This document shows, piece by piece, positions 9,704 through 22,172 of a stretch of 64,000 nt of DNA. How positions within the stretch are numbered: the first letter of the stretch is position 1; every line of letters begins with the position of its first letter. The notes beneath the pieces are model-generated. The model worked only from the letters and a program-made list of their open reading frames with translations. It did no database searches and was not told the origin of the DNA. The DNA lies in contig RSEE01000057.1 in NCBI GenBank assembly GCA_003971905.1, positions 372,001-436,000 on the forward strand, given 5' to 3'. The position numbers and the translations under genes were made by a program. This stretch comes from Moniliella sp. 'wahieum'. Lineage: Eukaryota; Basidiomycota; Moniliellomycetes; Moniliellales; Moniliellaceae.

Positions 9704-11840
9704 CTAAAGAAGCAAGCTGCTGATCAGGAGCAGGGGCAGACCAAGTCCCGCAGTCCAGGAGACAGACGACGCCAGAGTCGCGCCATTGTGGCCTTTGGAC
9801 CCATCCTTGGACCCGGACGAACTGCCGGCGAGCCCTGGGACGATGCGGGAACACTCGCTCCGGTACCAGTGTAGATGGTGGGCGCATGGCTGTACTTGGT
9901 TGTTGCTGCCGGCAGGCAGGGGGGCAAGTGCACTGCCAATGGCGGGGGATGGGGAACCACCACAGCCTGAGCCATGTCCACCCCAACCGAAATAAACTTG
10001 CCTGCGACGGCACTCCGCCAATCGTGACAAAGAGCAGACGGACCCGGGGTGTTAGATTCGGGTTAGGCGGCAACGGGTTGACAGTGTAGACCACACTGCC
10101 ATCATCCTGAACGGCATAGGTGTTTTCCAATTGGAGGGATCGCGGCCCGTTCATCGCATGGGTTGCAAAGCCGGGGCGAATGACATGAATTTGGTAGCGG
10201 CAGCTAGCTCTTGGAGGATTGGTTAAAGTACGAAGCGGAACAGTCACGTTAAAGAGGAACCACCGTAGGGGATCATATCCGGCAAGCCCTGGGGCTCGGG
10301 CCGAGGGGCAAAGAAGTAGTCCGGGTACCAGCGCTCCAAAACATATGTCGTGTTGTAACCCGAGGGCGAGGAGCTGAGGGGCATGCTCAGGCTCACGTCC
10401 TGGTGTGGGTTGCTTCCTCCAACGAGGACCGACCCATCAGGGATGAGAATCGGCGGGTGAGTGATACAAGCGGGCATAGGGAGAAGCACCGAAGTTGGCA
10501 CTAGTAAAGCGTTGACCCTTCGGCGCATCGGGGTTGTACAAGACAGGGGTTGTAGTCGGGCCAGAGGAGAAGCCCTCCAAATTGACAGTCTTTCCATGAA
10601 GCTTGATGGTGTTCCACGTGGTGTTACCATACCCTGCTGTGCCGTTCTCGGCACCATTGACGATCAGCATCTGCCCCGTGGGCAGGTGAATGAACTCGCC
10701 CATGGTCCGACCCTGGGAGGAGCGCATCGTCTTGCACGAATTGGGGGTTGGCAACCGCCGAGCCATCCCATTTTCTGGTTGAATCGAGGCGCAGTTGGTT
10801 GAGGCTGGCGTCTCGTACATGTTGACGTTGGGTGCTGTGTAGTTACCCCAATCGTTGTCGTTCTCCAGCACAGTGCCGCCACAGAAGAGAATTTCCGGGG
10901 TGTATTTGTTGGCCGGCGTGAGCGGCTTCATGGCAGTCGCTGCCGACGCAGGATACACACGCACCACTCCGCCGGGCGTGTCGGGCAAAGGGGTTTCGAC
11001 ATTTGGTTGTGGTCCCAGATAATGTTGGAGGTGTTGGCATTCATAAAGATCTTGCCGCTTGGCAGGAGGAACATATGGGGGTACATGTTGAGTCCGCTGG
11101 TGGTTGTCATGAATTTGGACATTTGCATACCAGCACACGATCCCTGTGCGGTAATGTTGGTGCGGTTAGGGAAGTACTCGTAGGTTGGATTGGCACCACC
11201 CATAGCGATGTTGGTGATCGAGCCACCCCCACTGGCAGTTGCGAATGTAGGGTCGGTGTTGGGCGTGTTGCGGTTAATGTACCCGCCTGACGTAGCACCT
11301 CCAACAATGACAGCCTCACCCGAAGCAATCGTCTCAACGGTTGGGTACCAGCGGGGGCTGTTCATCTCAATGTGACCATCATCATCCCAGTTGAGTGCGC
11401 TGTCCTTAACACCTTGAATGTCGAGGAAGCGGATCGCCTTGCGGCCATCCTCGTCCATGTACGGGTTGGCCGTGCCAGCCAAGGCAGCACCGCCGTATTG
11501 GACGGCCTGGTTGCCTCCCACAACGATCCAGGTGCCGTTGGGCATTGTCGCGCCAGCGGCACAGAATGTGTTGGTGTTGACATCAACGGCGCGAGCTGAG
11601 CCGTCAGTGAGGTCAATAAGTGATCCCCAGACAGGCTTGCCACTGGGCAGCTTGGTTGGGTTGCCCTCGACTTGTCTAGGACGAAGGCAGTGTTGTTGTC
11701 AACGAGGCCGAGCATCATTGCGGAGGCGAGGGAATCCTTGGTGGTGAAGACATCGTATGTCAGCGGCGAGCCAGCCTGCGCCGTAGGGCCCAGGGCGGCG
11801 GCGCAGCGGCAAGCGCGATGGAGGCAGCCGGGAGCAGCAT
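9704..11840 (-). CDS. Glyoxal oxidase-like copper radical oxidase (AA5), secreted, probably GPI-anchored
   Basis: Extracellular enzyme of the glyoxal/galactose oxidase fold, which oxidises aldehydes or alcohols and makes H2O2. The start at 11840 gives a signal peptide (MLLPAASIALAAA). The residues expected for the copper-radical site are visible: Cys in NTFCAAGAT just before MPNGTWIVVGGN (about 11550), Tyr in SPRWYPTVET (about 11350), Tyr-His in ARLYHSPA (about 10465) and His in ATHAMNGPRS (about 10160). The family signature PEILFCGGTV is at about 10885. The protein ends with a Ser/Gly-rich stretch and a hydrophobic tail (GLGLPLLLISSLLL), as in GPI-anchored proteins. It is broken by small frameshifts, for example near 11004 between DHNQ and VETPLPD, near 10440 and near 9990. 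Such oxidases are typical of basidiomycetes. The actual substrate cannot be told from sequence. Confidence 0.92.
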
Positions 11841-12730
11841 GACGGTGGCGAGGTGGGAGGACCGGGGAGGGGGGTGGTGGTGGTGGGAGAAGAGAAGAGG
11901 GGCACCCCGACGGCGGGAGATGGGAAGGCCAGGGCGCTCCAATAGCGCTCGCCCTATCCATCTCGCGGTGGGCATAATGCCGCTGTGTGCCGTAGCTGCT
12001 GCTGCTGCCTGCCGCTGCACTGCTCGGGACTCCGTACACCGCCCAGCACACACTCGGCAGGCGCTGCTGCTCCCCAGCAAACGCCGAGCGGCGCTGGCCG
12101 GCAGGCGGCTGCGGCAGGCTGCGCGCTGCTCTGAATCTGACATCTGACGCGTGATGTGACGAGCACAAGGCACACCAGTGGCACACCCCTGCGCTGCCGC
12201 CTGCCGCCCTCCGGCATTCGCTGCGTGGTGCACCCGGTGCGCCCGCCTCCGATCCGCCGATCCCAGCAGCACCGCGCCAGTGTATCCGCCCCCTCCGCCC
12301 TGCACGGGGTGGGTGGGTCCTTCGATATAGACGCACAGAATCACTAGTCATCTTCGCACTCATCGCAAGCCCCATCCGCTCTGCTCCGCCCGGGGTCGCA
12401 TGGCTGGGGACACGGAACGCAACATAAAATACACACTGCTCCCCCGCCTGGCGCCCGAGCAGGAACATTTGAACCTCCAAATTAGGGCTGAAGCGCTGAA
12501 GATCTTGAGAGCGTGATTAATGATTGTCGTGAGCGTGATTAACGTGATTGAATATTGAATTGACAAGCTAGTCACTCTAGTCACTGTGATACGCGAACGC
12601 GATGCATGTGTGACGGGCTCGTCATGCAACGCGTGGCTGTCACGTGCCATGTGCTCTGCCTTGCGCAGCAGGCTGCTAAGCTTAGCGCTAAAAACGCTAA
12701 AAGAGTGCGAAGCGCTGGTATAAGCGCTAA

Positions 12731-12785
12731 GCGCTGAGGAGGGCTGAGGCGCTGAGGCCTGAGGGCGCTGAGGAGCTGAGGCACA
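12731..12785. repeat. Imperfect GCTGAGG-type array next to AGCGCT palindromes
   Basis: GCTGAGG and close variants are repeated about six times with 7-10 bp spacing. The stretch just before it (12675-12735) repeats AGCGCT-type palindromes. Similar CCTGAGG words recur near 22490 and 26600-26700. Confidence 0.6.
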
Positions 12786-13254
12786 GTAAAGCGGCCTACT
12801 GCGATCCAGTACTCAGTACTATGCCGCGTCGCTGGCCGCCACCCGTAATCTGGCCGCCCTGCCGTGTCGCTGCTATGGCTGCAGAGCATGTCACATGTCA
12901 TGTCAGTACGACTGATGCTTCCCGTTGCTCGAAGGTAGCGTTTGTACACAGCCTCCAACTTGAACAGCTTGAACACGCGACGCTGCATCCCCACAGCGCC
13001 GGTCTCGGCAAGAGCTTAGGTAGTAGGTGATGTGTGTAGCATGCTTCAGCAGCTTCGGCTTGGAGCAGCTTCAAGCTCTTCAAGGTTCATACACATCCTG
13101 CGTCCCGTTGCAGTATTCTCACACACACTCGCGCCAGTTGGTACCTCAGCGCCTCAGCTAGCATTCCTGCGTTCAGGCCGAGCGAGCGATCTTCGGTTCC
13201 CGGCTTGCGAAGGCCAGCAATCAGTGTGGCCTTCTGTGGCGTGGGTGGATGCTT

Positions 13255-13340
13255 GCATCACATGCATCACATGCATCATGCATCACCGGCACCCAGCCTC
13301 GGGCATCGATCACCATGCACATCATGCATCATGCATCATG
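13255..13340. repeat. GCATCAT / GCATCACAT arrays
   Basis: GCATCACAT occurs twice (13255-13272), followed by GCATCAT and GCATCAC. A second array of three exact CATCATG units lies at 13320-13340. The 7-bp period again matches the heptad arrays of the 4-8 kb tract. Confidence 0.8.
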
Positions 13341-16300
13341 ATCGATGCATGGCACCTCTCTTCTGCTGCGCCCTTCGGTCTTTTGCGCCTCGCTAGGCGT
13401 CGCTCCTGCTTTCCATGCCACTGCGCCAGAGCCAGCGCGAACAGCTCGCGGACCAACCCCAAGCTGAGGTATGTAGATGTGTATTTGGGCGTTGGGGCGC
13501 TTAGGCTCCCCTTCCCACGCGTGTCCCGCCACGCGAGGCCGCACGTGACGCCCAATCCATGAGAAAAGAGTGTGGTGTCGCATGCCACGGTCCTCTCTTC
13601 TGCCCAACAGCAGTGGGCAGACCCACTCTCTATGCTTCGTGGATCCTATTGCCCTCTCAAGACTCCCAGCTCCCTTGGGCCTCCCTCCGCTTTTGTCCTC
13701 ACCGTCTCGTCTGTCCTTGCATTTTGCTCCGGTAGAGAGAAAGAAAAACAAGTGAAAGATTCCGATCCCAGTATTGAGCTGCTCCCACATATCCAGTGTA
13801 TATCGTAGTGTAGTCATGCTCTGGGGGGGTCGGCGCTCCACCTACGTTCCTTCTCAAAAAAATTTCCTTTCTTGCCTTGCTTGCGGCCCTCTGAATTAAG
13901 GGTCTCACACACATACCCACCCAGGCTGTGCTAGACCAACACAGTTCTCCACATCTTCCCTGACAGGCCTGACCCCTTTGTGTGTGTGCCTCTCTCTCAT
14001 CACACGTTGTTTAGCGTGTGGTTGCGTCTCCTTTTCCTCTGGTATGATAAAAGGCATCATTCAATTATGCGGCCTGAATGAATATCAACGTTCAACGACA
14101 TAATCCAAAGCAATACCCCCCTCTCACTCTCAGCGTTCCTCAAGTCGTTAGGCGACCCTGTGGCCAATAAGCGAGGTATGGGTTCAATTCACATTCGAGC
14201 GCTATGGTGAAATCCTCGTCATAGTTCTTCCTCCAATTAGCAATGTATCAGAGAAACAGGATCAGCAAAGTGTAGGGTGAGAAGATCGGCCTGCTTGTGC
14301 TCACAGGAGGACCGTGTTAACAGGCATCCAGGTCCGCGCCCCCATATCCTCCCCCATCTCGTCCCACTTTGGGGGTGATTATGGAATGGATACGTACTCC
14401 ATTTGGTAGTACTATTCTTGGATGATCGATGATGATCCGGCGTGTCCATCATCTCTCCGTTCTGCCTCGTCTTTGTACAAAGGCCATCTTCCGCGCCATC
14501 GGCACATCGTTTAAAGCCGCGGCATCACTTCAGTTACCGTGCCCTTTTGTCCTTACACGGTATATTATTCCGGGCAAGGCGGGATCCATCTGCCTGATGA
14601 AGCACCAATCAACTCATCTTATCGGCATCTCCGTTCAGTGAAAACTCATGACCAGCATTGGTGGCTATGGTGGCTATAACAATAAGACTGGACTATTATA
14701 GCTGAGTGTGTGCATGTGCACATATGATGTATCGTAGCATTTCCTTTTTGTTGTGAGCAAAGCAAAGAAGGAAGTAGCCAGACTACAGCCATGAGATGGG
14801 CACGGGTGCATGGGCACAAGAAGAGAGAGGGGGGGGGGGTCAGCAGAATGGGGCACCGCGTCCCACAATGTATGCTATATAGTGAGTGCCTAGTGTACGT
14901 GTGAACAGGGCCGGGAGGTGGTGCCAAATGGATTAACTCGGAAGCTGTAAAGAACCATCCTAATGGACTGTAAAATAGTATCTGGTGCCTTCATACCCTC
15001 CATTCAATAGAATCGTCCTGTCAAAAATTCATTGGCAGGCACCACTTTAACGAGAGACTTCGTCTCCACAACCTGATCGCGCGTACATACGCGCCCCAGC
15101 TTGTCGAAAAAGTCGCACCAGGCGTCAATGTATCGTCCATTCAGTCACTCCTTTGTTTGATCAAAACTACACGCAATCGCTTCCACAAAAAAAGTCCAAT
15201 GTATTTCTCTATGAACGAATCGCTGGCACAGCCCTTACTTCTCAAAACAAATCGACCCTCTTCCACTCTGAGAGAAACACGAAGACAAGGTGTGAACCGC
15301 CAATTCGCATGACATATTCTCCTTTTGTTCGGGTGCGCCTCGTCCCCCAGCTCGCAAAGAACTGTGCGAGATGAAGAATTTATAGAGGGTGCGTATCGAC
15401 CACATTCTGTGCATTTGCCCATCGCCATGCAGAAATATAGGTGTACTGCGAAATGTTTTAGATCATATAGAAGAAAACAGGGTCAGGCCCGACGATCTCA
15501 TAGGGCCAACTACTGATGAGACTTGGGGTCGAGGGTGACGCTATCGCACTGGTGGTGGTTAGGATTAAGCCTGCCAGCAAAGCCTGTAGTGGAACTTGAC
15601 ATCAAGCAGCGAGCTGTCACCAAGGGCTAAGCTGCGGAACGAAGAAAACAGGAGAGAGAAAACAAGGAAACTTCTAGGCATGAGGAGAGGAACTGTCGGG
15701 GCGTTGGCCAAAGCACGAACTACTCTCGGCGCCTCAGCAGTCAACAAGCGTCACTCGCGTCACGTTGCCATTACAATACACAGGACTATGACCCCCACAA
15801 TTATATTCTCCCGAAGCACAGGCCAACATCCGCATGTGACCATTCTGAGTGAAGTCTTGTTAGTTAATGACGTAGCACTGCGAAAGCTTCTGGGCTAGGA
15901 GAGATAATGGACCGTCCAATCGCCTGCTCGACATAAGGATCATCCACAGAGGTTCAACATCGGGCGGCCCCACGAGAAGTTTGAGCGTTGACCTCTCCAT
16001 CGTTGCCAACTCTCACTAGCAGTTTTGGCATACAAACTTTTTTTAGATGTCTGTATCTAAACACAAAACCCTTTGGTATAATCGCGGGTCGTCGACGAGA
16101 CCTAGGCGCCACTTTGTGACGATGTAACTACTGCATTCATACTGTTTTCGAAATTCGCGACACGGACAGAAACGCTGGACCCATACTGGGTTAATTGCTC
16201 ATCCACACGGTGTATGTGCGTGTATCATTGTCCAACTCAATCGATAAGAAAAGCAAAAGTGGAGTCTCGTCAGACGGCCACAGAACACGCTCTGCCTCCC

Positions 16301-17280
16301 GCTATTGACTTCCACACTGGATGTAGCGCCAGGGGACACGAATGTGCGTGCGCGTAGTACTTGTGAACGATTCATCATATATTCATCCATCTGCAATGAG
16401 ACTCTTCGGCCACTCATCCTTCCAGCCTGCTCAACCATCTTCTTTTGTGGCCATCTTGCTGACAAACTGTTGGGACGCTAGTGCGGTGTCAAAAGCATAG
16501 CCGGACTCTGGCGCTCCAGAAGCCACTTCCATCCAGCAGCTAGCTCCCTTCGTTCCACTCGGGCGGAAGTCTATTAGCAGTTCGAGACGTGCCTCCTTCT
16601 TGAAGCTTCGGCAGTCTCGTCGTACCTTAGTCTTCCCTCTCTTCCACTCCCTCATCCTCCTCCCTCTCCGCTACTCTCTACTATCGCTCACCAGCAATCA
16701 ATCCCTATCGTCTGTTGACCTTCCTCGATTGTCGTTCACAACGGGGGTTGGAAGGGATCTATGATGGCTTACCGATTATTGCGTCATGCTTGCACGCCAG
16801 GCTCAGGACTGAGCCACTGAGCATCAGCCGCTACGGCTGGGGGAGGTGCTTACGTAACAGCGGCAATGTTGCAACTGCCTGGACTGCTGGCAAAGCCCAT
16901 GAACGAATCATCCATCGATCGAAGCGCAGGCCGGAGGGGTGGTATCGATCCAGCCTGGGGAACGGCGAAAACAGACGCAAGCATGGCGGGCGCTGTTTTC
17001 AGCACACACCCCATCTCTTGCGGCTGGTTGCTGGCCGACACGAGGCCAGCTACCGTCTTGCGGCCGCTGTGCGACTCAATGTTCGCGGGTGAATTCATTG
17101 CATGTGGGCTGCCCAGACTGACGTAGATGAAGAATTTGGGCCGGCGCCTGGTACGCAACACTGGCGCCGTGCCCATAAGGCAGAGGGCCAGTGTGCTTTT
17201 CTGTTTTTTTCCCCTGCGTTCGCGCTGCCGACGCTGGCGGGGCGCAACCGAAGCTGTATCTGCCCACCACCACCACCACC

Positions 17281-20200
17281 ATGCCCGCCTCTGCTCCCCG
17301 GCCCATGTCCATGTGGGCTGGCGAGCACCCCAGCCGCGATCGTGCTCATGCCGCTTCACTGAACGCCAGCGCCACCTCCAACACCGCCACCCCCGCCACC
17401 GGCGAGGGCTGCTCTCCAGCGTCTCCCGCCTTTTGCCCCGCCCCCTCAGTTGGTTCGCCCGCTCCCCTGCTCCCGGAGATTCTTCCAACGTAACTGCCGA
17501 CGGGGACTCGTATGCGGCCAACGCATCAGATCGGCTCGCCCCTCCCTCCCGTGCGTTGGCGCCCAGTCGCCGCCAGACGCCGCGCCTGCGCCAGCGGACC
17601 CCGGGCGCGCGTTCTCCACGCCCGCGATCCTCCGCTTCTCCTGCCATCTCTCCCCGCCAAGTCGCCTGCGCGTGCCTGGTTCATACGAGCCAAACGATGT
17701 GCTTTCTCCCCAAGTTGGCGCTCCTGCTTCGCCACATCTACTGCCCAGCCTGGCTGCCCGCCCCCCACACACCCAGTCGTCTGCGCCGCTCCTTTCTTGG
17801 TGACAACTCCATCACATTTGGCGCCTCGCCTGGGCTTCGCTTCCAGGGAGTCGCTCTAGCGGGCGACACTTCGCTTGCTCCCAGCACTGCGGCCGATGTC
17901 TCAATTTCCGTTTCCCGCCCCGCCGCATCCCCCAGCCCCCATCCAGCTTTGGGCAAGCACGTTCGCAACTGGATGAGTGCGGCGCCACCCTCCCTCCTTT
18001 CAGGTTCGGGCAACGTTTCGGTACGCGGCTCCTCTCCCACCCCAGTGCGAACGGTTACTGACTGATATCATCTTCAGCAGGTCGGAGACAACCCACGAAA
18101 ACGTCGGGCAGTCATGTGGGACCCGAAGGAAGGCTTCCTTACCCCTGACGAGCATGGGGCAGTCCACCCACCACGCCGGTGGCAAAGAACGAGGCCGAGA
18201 GATCTTGCTGGCCTTGGAGCAAATCCAGAAGGACGCTCGTCCTTCTCTCCCCCCCGCAAGTGGGGGACTGAACCGTCTTCTGGCCCCTGTCCCTGTGCCT
18301 ATTCCTGCGCCCGACCAGGTACGCAAGGCGACCACCTCGGGCCGCAACAGCATGGCCCCGTACACCCGTATGGCGGCTCAGCAGGCAGAGCAACGCAGTG
18401 GCGCTGCTCGTGTTCCCCACTCGCTCCGTTCTCGCATTCGGCAGCAAGCGGAGCGTTCCGCGCGGCGGCGCAACCAACCTCATAGTACTGCACCGACTGA
18501 GGCGGACGCTAGCTCTGCCTCCGCATCCGAGGCTGAGGAGCCAGAACAGGATGGTACCGCGAAACGTCATCGGTCCTCCCCTAAGGCCGCCCCGCCCGCT
18601 AAGCGGCGGGCCGTGGCCCCCATCAGTCCCGACAATGACGGTGATGCCACCGAGAACGGAGAAGCCGATGTGACGAACGAATTGAACGACACTACAGCAC
18701 AAGACGTGTTCAAGGTGGTGGAGAGGGGCGCGGAGGGTGCACGTTCAAACCGGACCCAATTGCGGAAAGATGGTGACCGTGCCAGTCGGAAGAGCGGCCA
18801 CGTGTCCGTTCGGCCTTCGCAACGTACCAAACCTGGGAATCGGATTCGAGTCGAAAGCGATTCAGACGAGGAGGCCGAGGTCGAAAAGGCAAAGACCATT
18901 AAAGCGATTCAATCGGTTTCCATTGCGCCCATCCATTTCCCAGCTGGGTTCAAGTTTGGCGCGGCACTCGGAACCAAGTCGGATGTGCGACCTCAGCCGG
19001 TCCGGCCCGGGACGGGCGCAGTTCGGCGTCCACAGCCGCCCAAGCCGAGCAAAATCTCCTTCAACTTGTCCCAGTCTCAATCTTCTCTCTCTGAGCCCCC
19101 CCAGTCGCAGTCGCAGTCGCAGTCCCAACCCCAGTCTCAGTTTCAGCCTTCTTCTCAATTGGCATTGCCGGCCCCTCCATCTGCTTCCACCCTGCCTCGT
19201 CAAAACCGGTTGAGCTTCAACCCACTGACATTCAAGAACCGCGGGAAGAGAGCAAGTCGTCTGGTCCCTCGCTCTTGTCGCGCATGGGAGGCCCTCCAGC
19301 TGCCTCTAGTGAACCAGCGAAGCCCTCCCCAGCCTTTCAACCGTTTTCCTTCGCCCCACCGCCAAGAAGGAGGAGGCAGGTGAGAAGAAGCCTTCTGAAC
19401 CAGCTACGACACAGGCGAAAGAAAACCCCCCATCTTTCTTTGGTATTGCTGCTGGAGACAAGAAGGATAGTACGGCTAAGCCTTCGTTCAACTTCGGCGC
19501 AGCCGCTGCCACTTCCTCTACTGTACCTGCCGATGCAAACAAGGCACCGGCTAAGCCCGCTTTTTCGTTTGCCACTACCGCTTCCGCCTCCACTCCTGCG
19601 GCGCTGAGACCAAACCTACCCCAACCTTTTCATTCGGTGCCAAGCCCACCGACAAGCCAGCAGAACCAGCCAAACCCTCGTTTGCCTTCGGAGCACCCAA
19701 GGTTTCTGAGGAGAAGAAGGATTCTCCGGCTCTTGCTCCTTCGCCTGCACCTATTGCCTTTGGCGTTCCGAAGACTACAGAAGAGAAGAAGAAAACCCTC
19801 CTGCCTTTGCATTCGGTCTTCCTAAGCCAACCGATGAGAAGCAGAACGCCCCCTCTCCCTTTTCGTTTGGCAATAAGCCATCAGACAAGCCAGCCGATGC
19901 GCCCAAGCCAGCCTTTGCCTTCGGCGCGCCCAAGCCGGTTGAGGAGAAGAAGGACACACCGAATCCCTTGTTTGGAAACGACAAGAAAGATTCCGCGGTA
20001 AGCTCTGCGTCCCCTTCCACCCAGCCAACCCCTGCCCCTGCCCCTGCATTTGGGGGCGCTACAAGCACGGGTCTGTCGAATGGGACTGGCTTTGGCTTTG
20101 GCTCGACTGCGTCCGTGCCCTTCGGACAAAAGCCTAGTGCGGCCCCGTCGGAACCAGCCAAGCCGTCGTTTTCCTTTGGTCCACCCAAGACGGAAGAGGA

Positions 20201-21282
20201 AAAACCTGCAGGCAACACCACCCCTGCGTTTAGCTTTGGGGGGATGCGGCCAAACCTGCCGCAGCCGCATCGCCATTCACCTTTGGCCAGTCTTCGGAGA
20301 ACAAGCCTGCTCAGAGTTCCGCGCTGCCTTCTCATTTGGTTCTGGTGCCTCTACTCCCGCGTCGACCGACCAGGGCAGTAAGCCTACCTTTGCCTTTGGA
20401 GCTACAAATGAGACTAGCACCAAACGGCAAGCTGACGACGACAGCGAGCCACCAAGTAAGAAGCCGTCCTTCTTTGGAGGTGCGACGGGTGGCTTGAATG
20501 CAGACAAGAGTGCCAAGCCGGCGTTTTCGTTTGGCGCAACAGGAAGTGACTCCAAGCCGGCCAATGGCTCAGCCACTTCTAGTCCGGCTCCCACGTTTGC
20601 GTTTGGTGCTCCCGCAGCGGCCCCACCTGCCTACGGGTGGGTTTGGTGGGTTTGGCTCTGGAACGGCTACGCCCACATTCAACATGGGCGCTGCTCCAAG
20701 CGCACCATCGGGGACCGGGACGGGGACGGGCGCGTTCACCTTTGGTGCACCCGCGCCTTCAGCTCCCGCTGGGGGAGAGGCCAAGATGGACGATGCAACC
20801 AGCACGGCACCCAGCACGGCACCCACCACTGGCTTCTCGTTTACAGGAACAACAGCAGCTCCTCCACCCCCCAATTCACGTTTGGTGCCCCGGCGGCCGG
20901 TAGTGGTACGTCGACCCCTGGGCGGGGACAGCGCCGACTTTTACATTTGGTGCGCCCTCAGCAGCCCCTGCGTTTACATTTGGTGGACCCGCAAGCGCAC
21001 CAGCGTCGTCCGCTGTCCCCAATGGCGGCGCTTCGGCCCCCTTTACCTTTGGTGCGTCCAATCCGACCCCTGCGTCAACCGCACCGGCACCATTCAGCTT
21101 TGGCGGCGCCGGGGGCGGAGGGAGCTGCTGCACCGAATGGTGGGATGATTTTGGCGGCGGTGGGCGGCGCCCGGCAGCACGGGCCAAACTTCAACATTGG
21201 TGCTGGGCCCACTGGTCGGCGCAGCACGCCTCCGGGCGGACGGAGGATCCGAGGTCTGCCTTCTCGCGCGCGGCGGGCGTAA
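17281..21282 (+). CDS. FG-repeat nucleoporin (Nup1/Nup124/Nup153-like)
   Basis: Structural component of the nuclear pore; FG repeats bind transport receptors. The start ATG at 17281 follows ACCACC, a good eukaryotic context. The N-terminal part is Ser/Pro-rich with ITFGASPGLRFQGVALAG and KHVRNWMSAAPP. A 57-nt intron (18021-18077, GTACGC..TTCAG) joins SGNVS to QVGDNPRKRRAVMWD, followed by a conserved-looking EGFLTPDE and GREILLALEQIQ. The middle is charged and the region from about 18950 to 21250 is dense in FxFG and xFG motifs (FKFG, FSFG, FAFG, FGFG, FTFG) separated by Pro/Ala/Lys/Glu linkers. There is a Ser-Gln run near 19100. The C-terminus is basic (RRIRGLPSRARRA), with its stop at 21282. 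Frame changes occur repeatedly (near 17470, 18150, 19230-19980, 20270, 20630 and 20880), consistent with small indels. The exact orthologue is uncertain because FG regions evolve fast. Confidence 0.85.
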
Positions 21283-21937
21283 GGGTGTTTGGTGTTGGTT
21301 CTACTGTTGTTGTCACCCCTTTCTGCCTCCCCTTGTATCTTCCCCTTCGTGGTGGACCCAAACGATTTTAATTCTTTGGTTTTGCCCCAGGCCTCACTGT
21401 TATTCGTTTGCTTTCAATTGGCGCCGAACTTGCAAAGCCGTTCAATAGCTTTAGAGAGAGGGGAGTGTCCAACGAACTTCGCCCATGGGCGCTAGAGGTA
21501 GTCGCGGAGTGGTTGATGTGCTTTTTTGATCTGGGGTCACATGCATCACAGGCCACAGTGAAAGAGAGGCGATAGGTCACCTGAAGCTTGAAGCACAACA
21601 GAGGAACCCGATAAAGATATTGTCCATCGTGGTGGGAGTGAGTTGCCTTGTAACCCAACTGCTCTCTCTGCGCAGACGTACACATCGTGTGCCATCCAGG
21701 CTAGGGGCCTGTGTACTGAGAAGACTATTATTTACAGCGCAGCTAGCGCTTAGCGCTTAGCCGTCGTCGTTCCCCACGGCGCACGACCTTTTTCTGGAGA
21801 CTATAGTAGAAGGGTGAATCGATGAAGGGAATAAGTTTTGCTTCTGTGAGTAGTAGAGATAGTGAGTAATGCCTGTATACTAGTGCTAGAGTGCGACTTG
21901 GGAGCACTCGCGATCCTATGGATCAGCTGCAAAGCAG

Positions 21938-21993
21938 CCTTCAGACAAGGCGTGAAGGCAAAGTGGTGAGCCACAAGTCTTCAAGCAACGTCT
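21938..21993. repeat. 56-bp direct repeat, copy 1
   Basis: Identical over 56 bases to copy 2 at 22036-22091, giving a 98-bp period. It begins CCTTCAGAC and contains the small dyad GTGGTGAGCCAC. After the shared block this copy continues with CATTG, so the right inverted repeat present in copy 2 is missing here. Confidence 0.95.
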
Positions 21994-22035
21994 CATTGTG
22001 AGGAGCAACAGGTCAAGAAAGGAAGCAGAGGCGTA

Positions 22036-22096
22036 CCTTCAGACAAGGCGTGAAGGCAAAGTGGTGAGCCACAAGTCTTCAAGCAACGTCTGAAGG
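22036..22096. repeat. 56-bp direct repeat, copy 2, with 9-bp terminal inverted repeats
   Basis: The block opens with CCTTCAGAC and closes with GTCTGAAGG (22088-22096), a perfect 9-bp inverted repeat around about 43 bases. Inside is GTGG-TGAG-CCAC, a 4-bp stem. As RNA or single-stranded DNA it could fold into a stem closed by nine pairs with an inner hairpin. It might be a structured RNA element or a very small inverted-repeat element. No coding frame covers it. Confidence 0.9.
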
Positions 22097-22151
22097 GAAG
22101 GAGAAAGGAGAGAGAGAAGGGAGATGGAGCGAGCAGGGCGTGCGCGGCCTG

Positions 22152-22172
22152 CGAGCGGAACGCTTCCGCTCG
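22152..22172. repeat. Perfect short hairpin (9-bp stem, 3-nt loop)
   Basis: CGAGCGGAA and TTCCGCTCG flank the loop CGC. It lies about 55 bp after the second 56-bp repeat, in noncoding sequence. Its function is unknown. Confidence 0.8.

Larger units (their letters stand above)
11841..17280. other. 5.4-kb gene-free tract between divergent genes
   Basis: This separates the glyoxal oxidase (reading left) from the nucleoporin (reading right), so both promoters must lie at its ends. Frames of 60-180 codons exist but overlap on both strands and show no domain. One weak candidate is a minus-strand frame at 16431-16655 (74 codons), not convincing enough to call. Short arrays occur at about 12.7 and 13.3 kb. 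The block 14.0-16.7 kb is less GC-rich and featureless. Confidence 0.5.

Noticed and set aside
13329-13841. 170-codon minus-strand frame
   Set aside because: No domain; it overlaps several other frames on both strands and contains repeat-derived sequence.
14140-14215. tRNA-like GGGTTCAATTC segment
   Set aside because: The T stem has a mismatch and no acceptor stem pairs around it.
15141-15428. 95-codon minus-strand frame with several Cys
   Set aside because: Cys spacing matches no zinc-finger pattern and an antisense frame of equal quality exists.
16850-17647. 265-codon open frame on the minus strand
   Set aside because: It overlaps the nucleoporin 5' part and the promoter region and is Arg/Trp/Gly-rich, typical of antisense GC-rich sequence.
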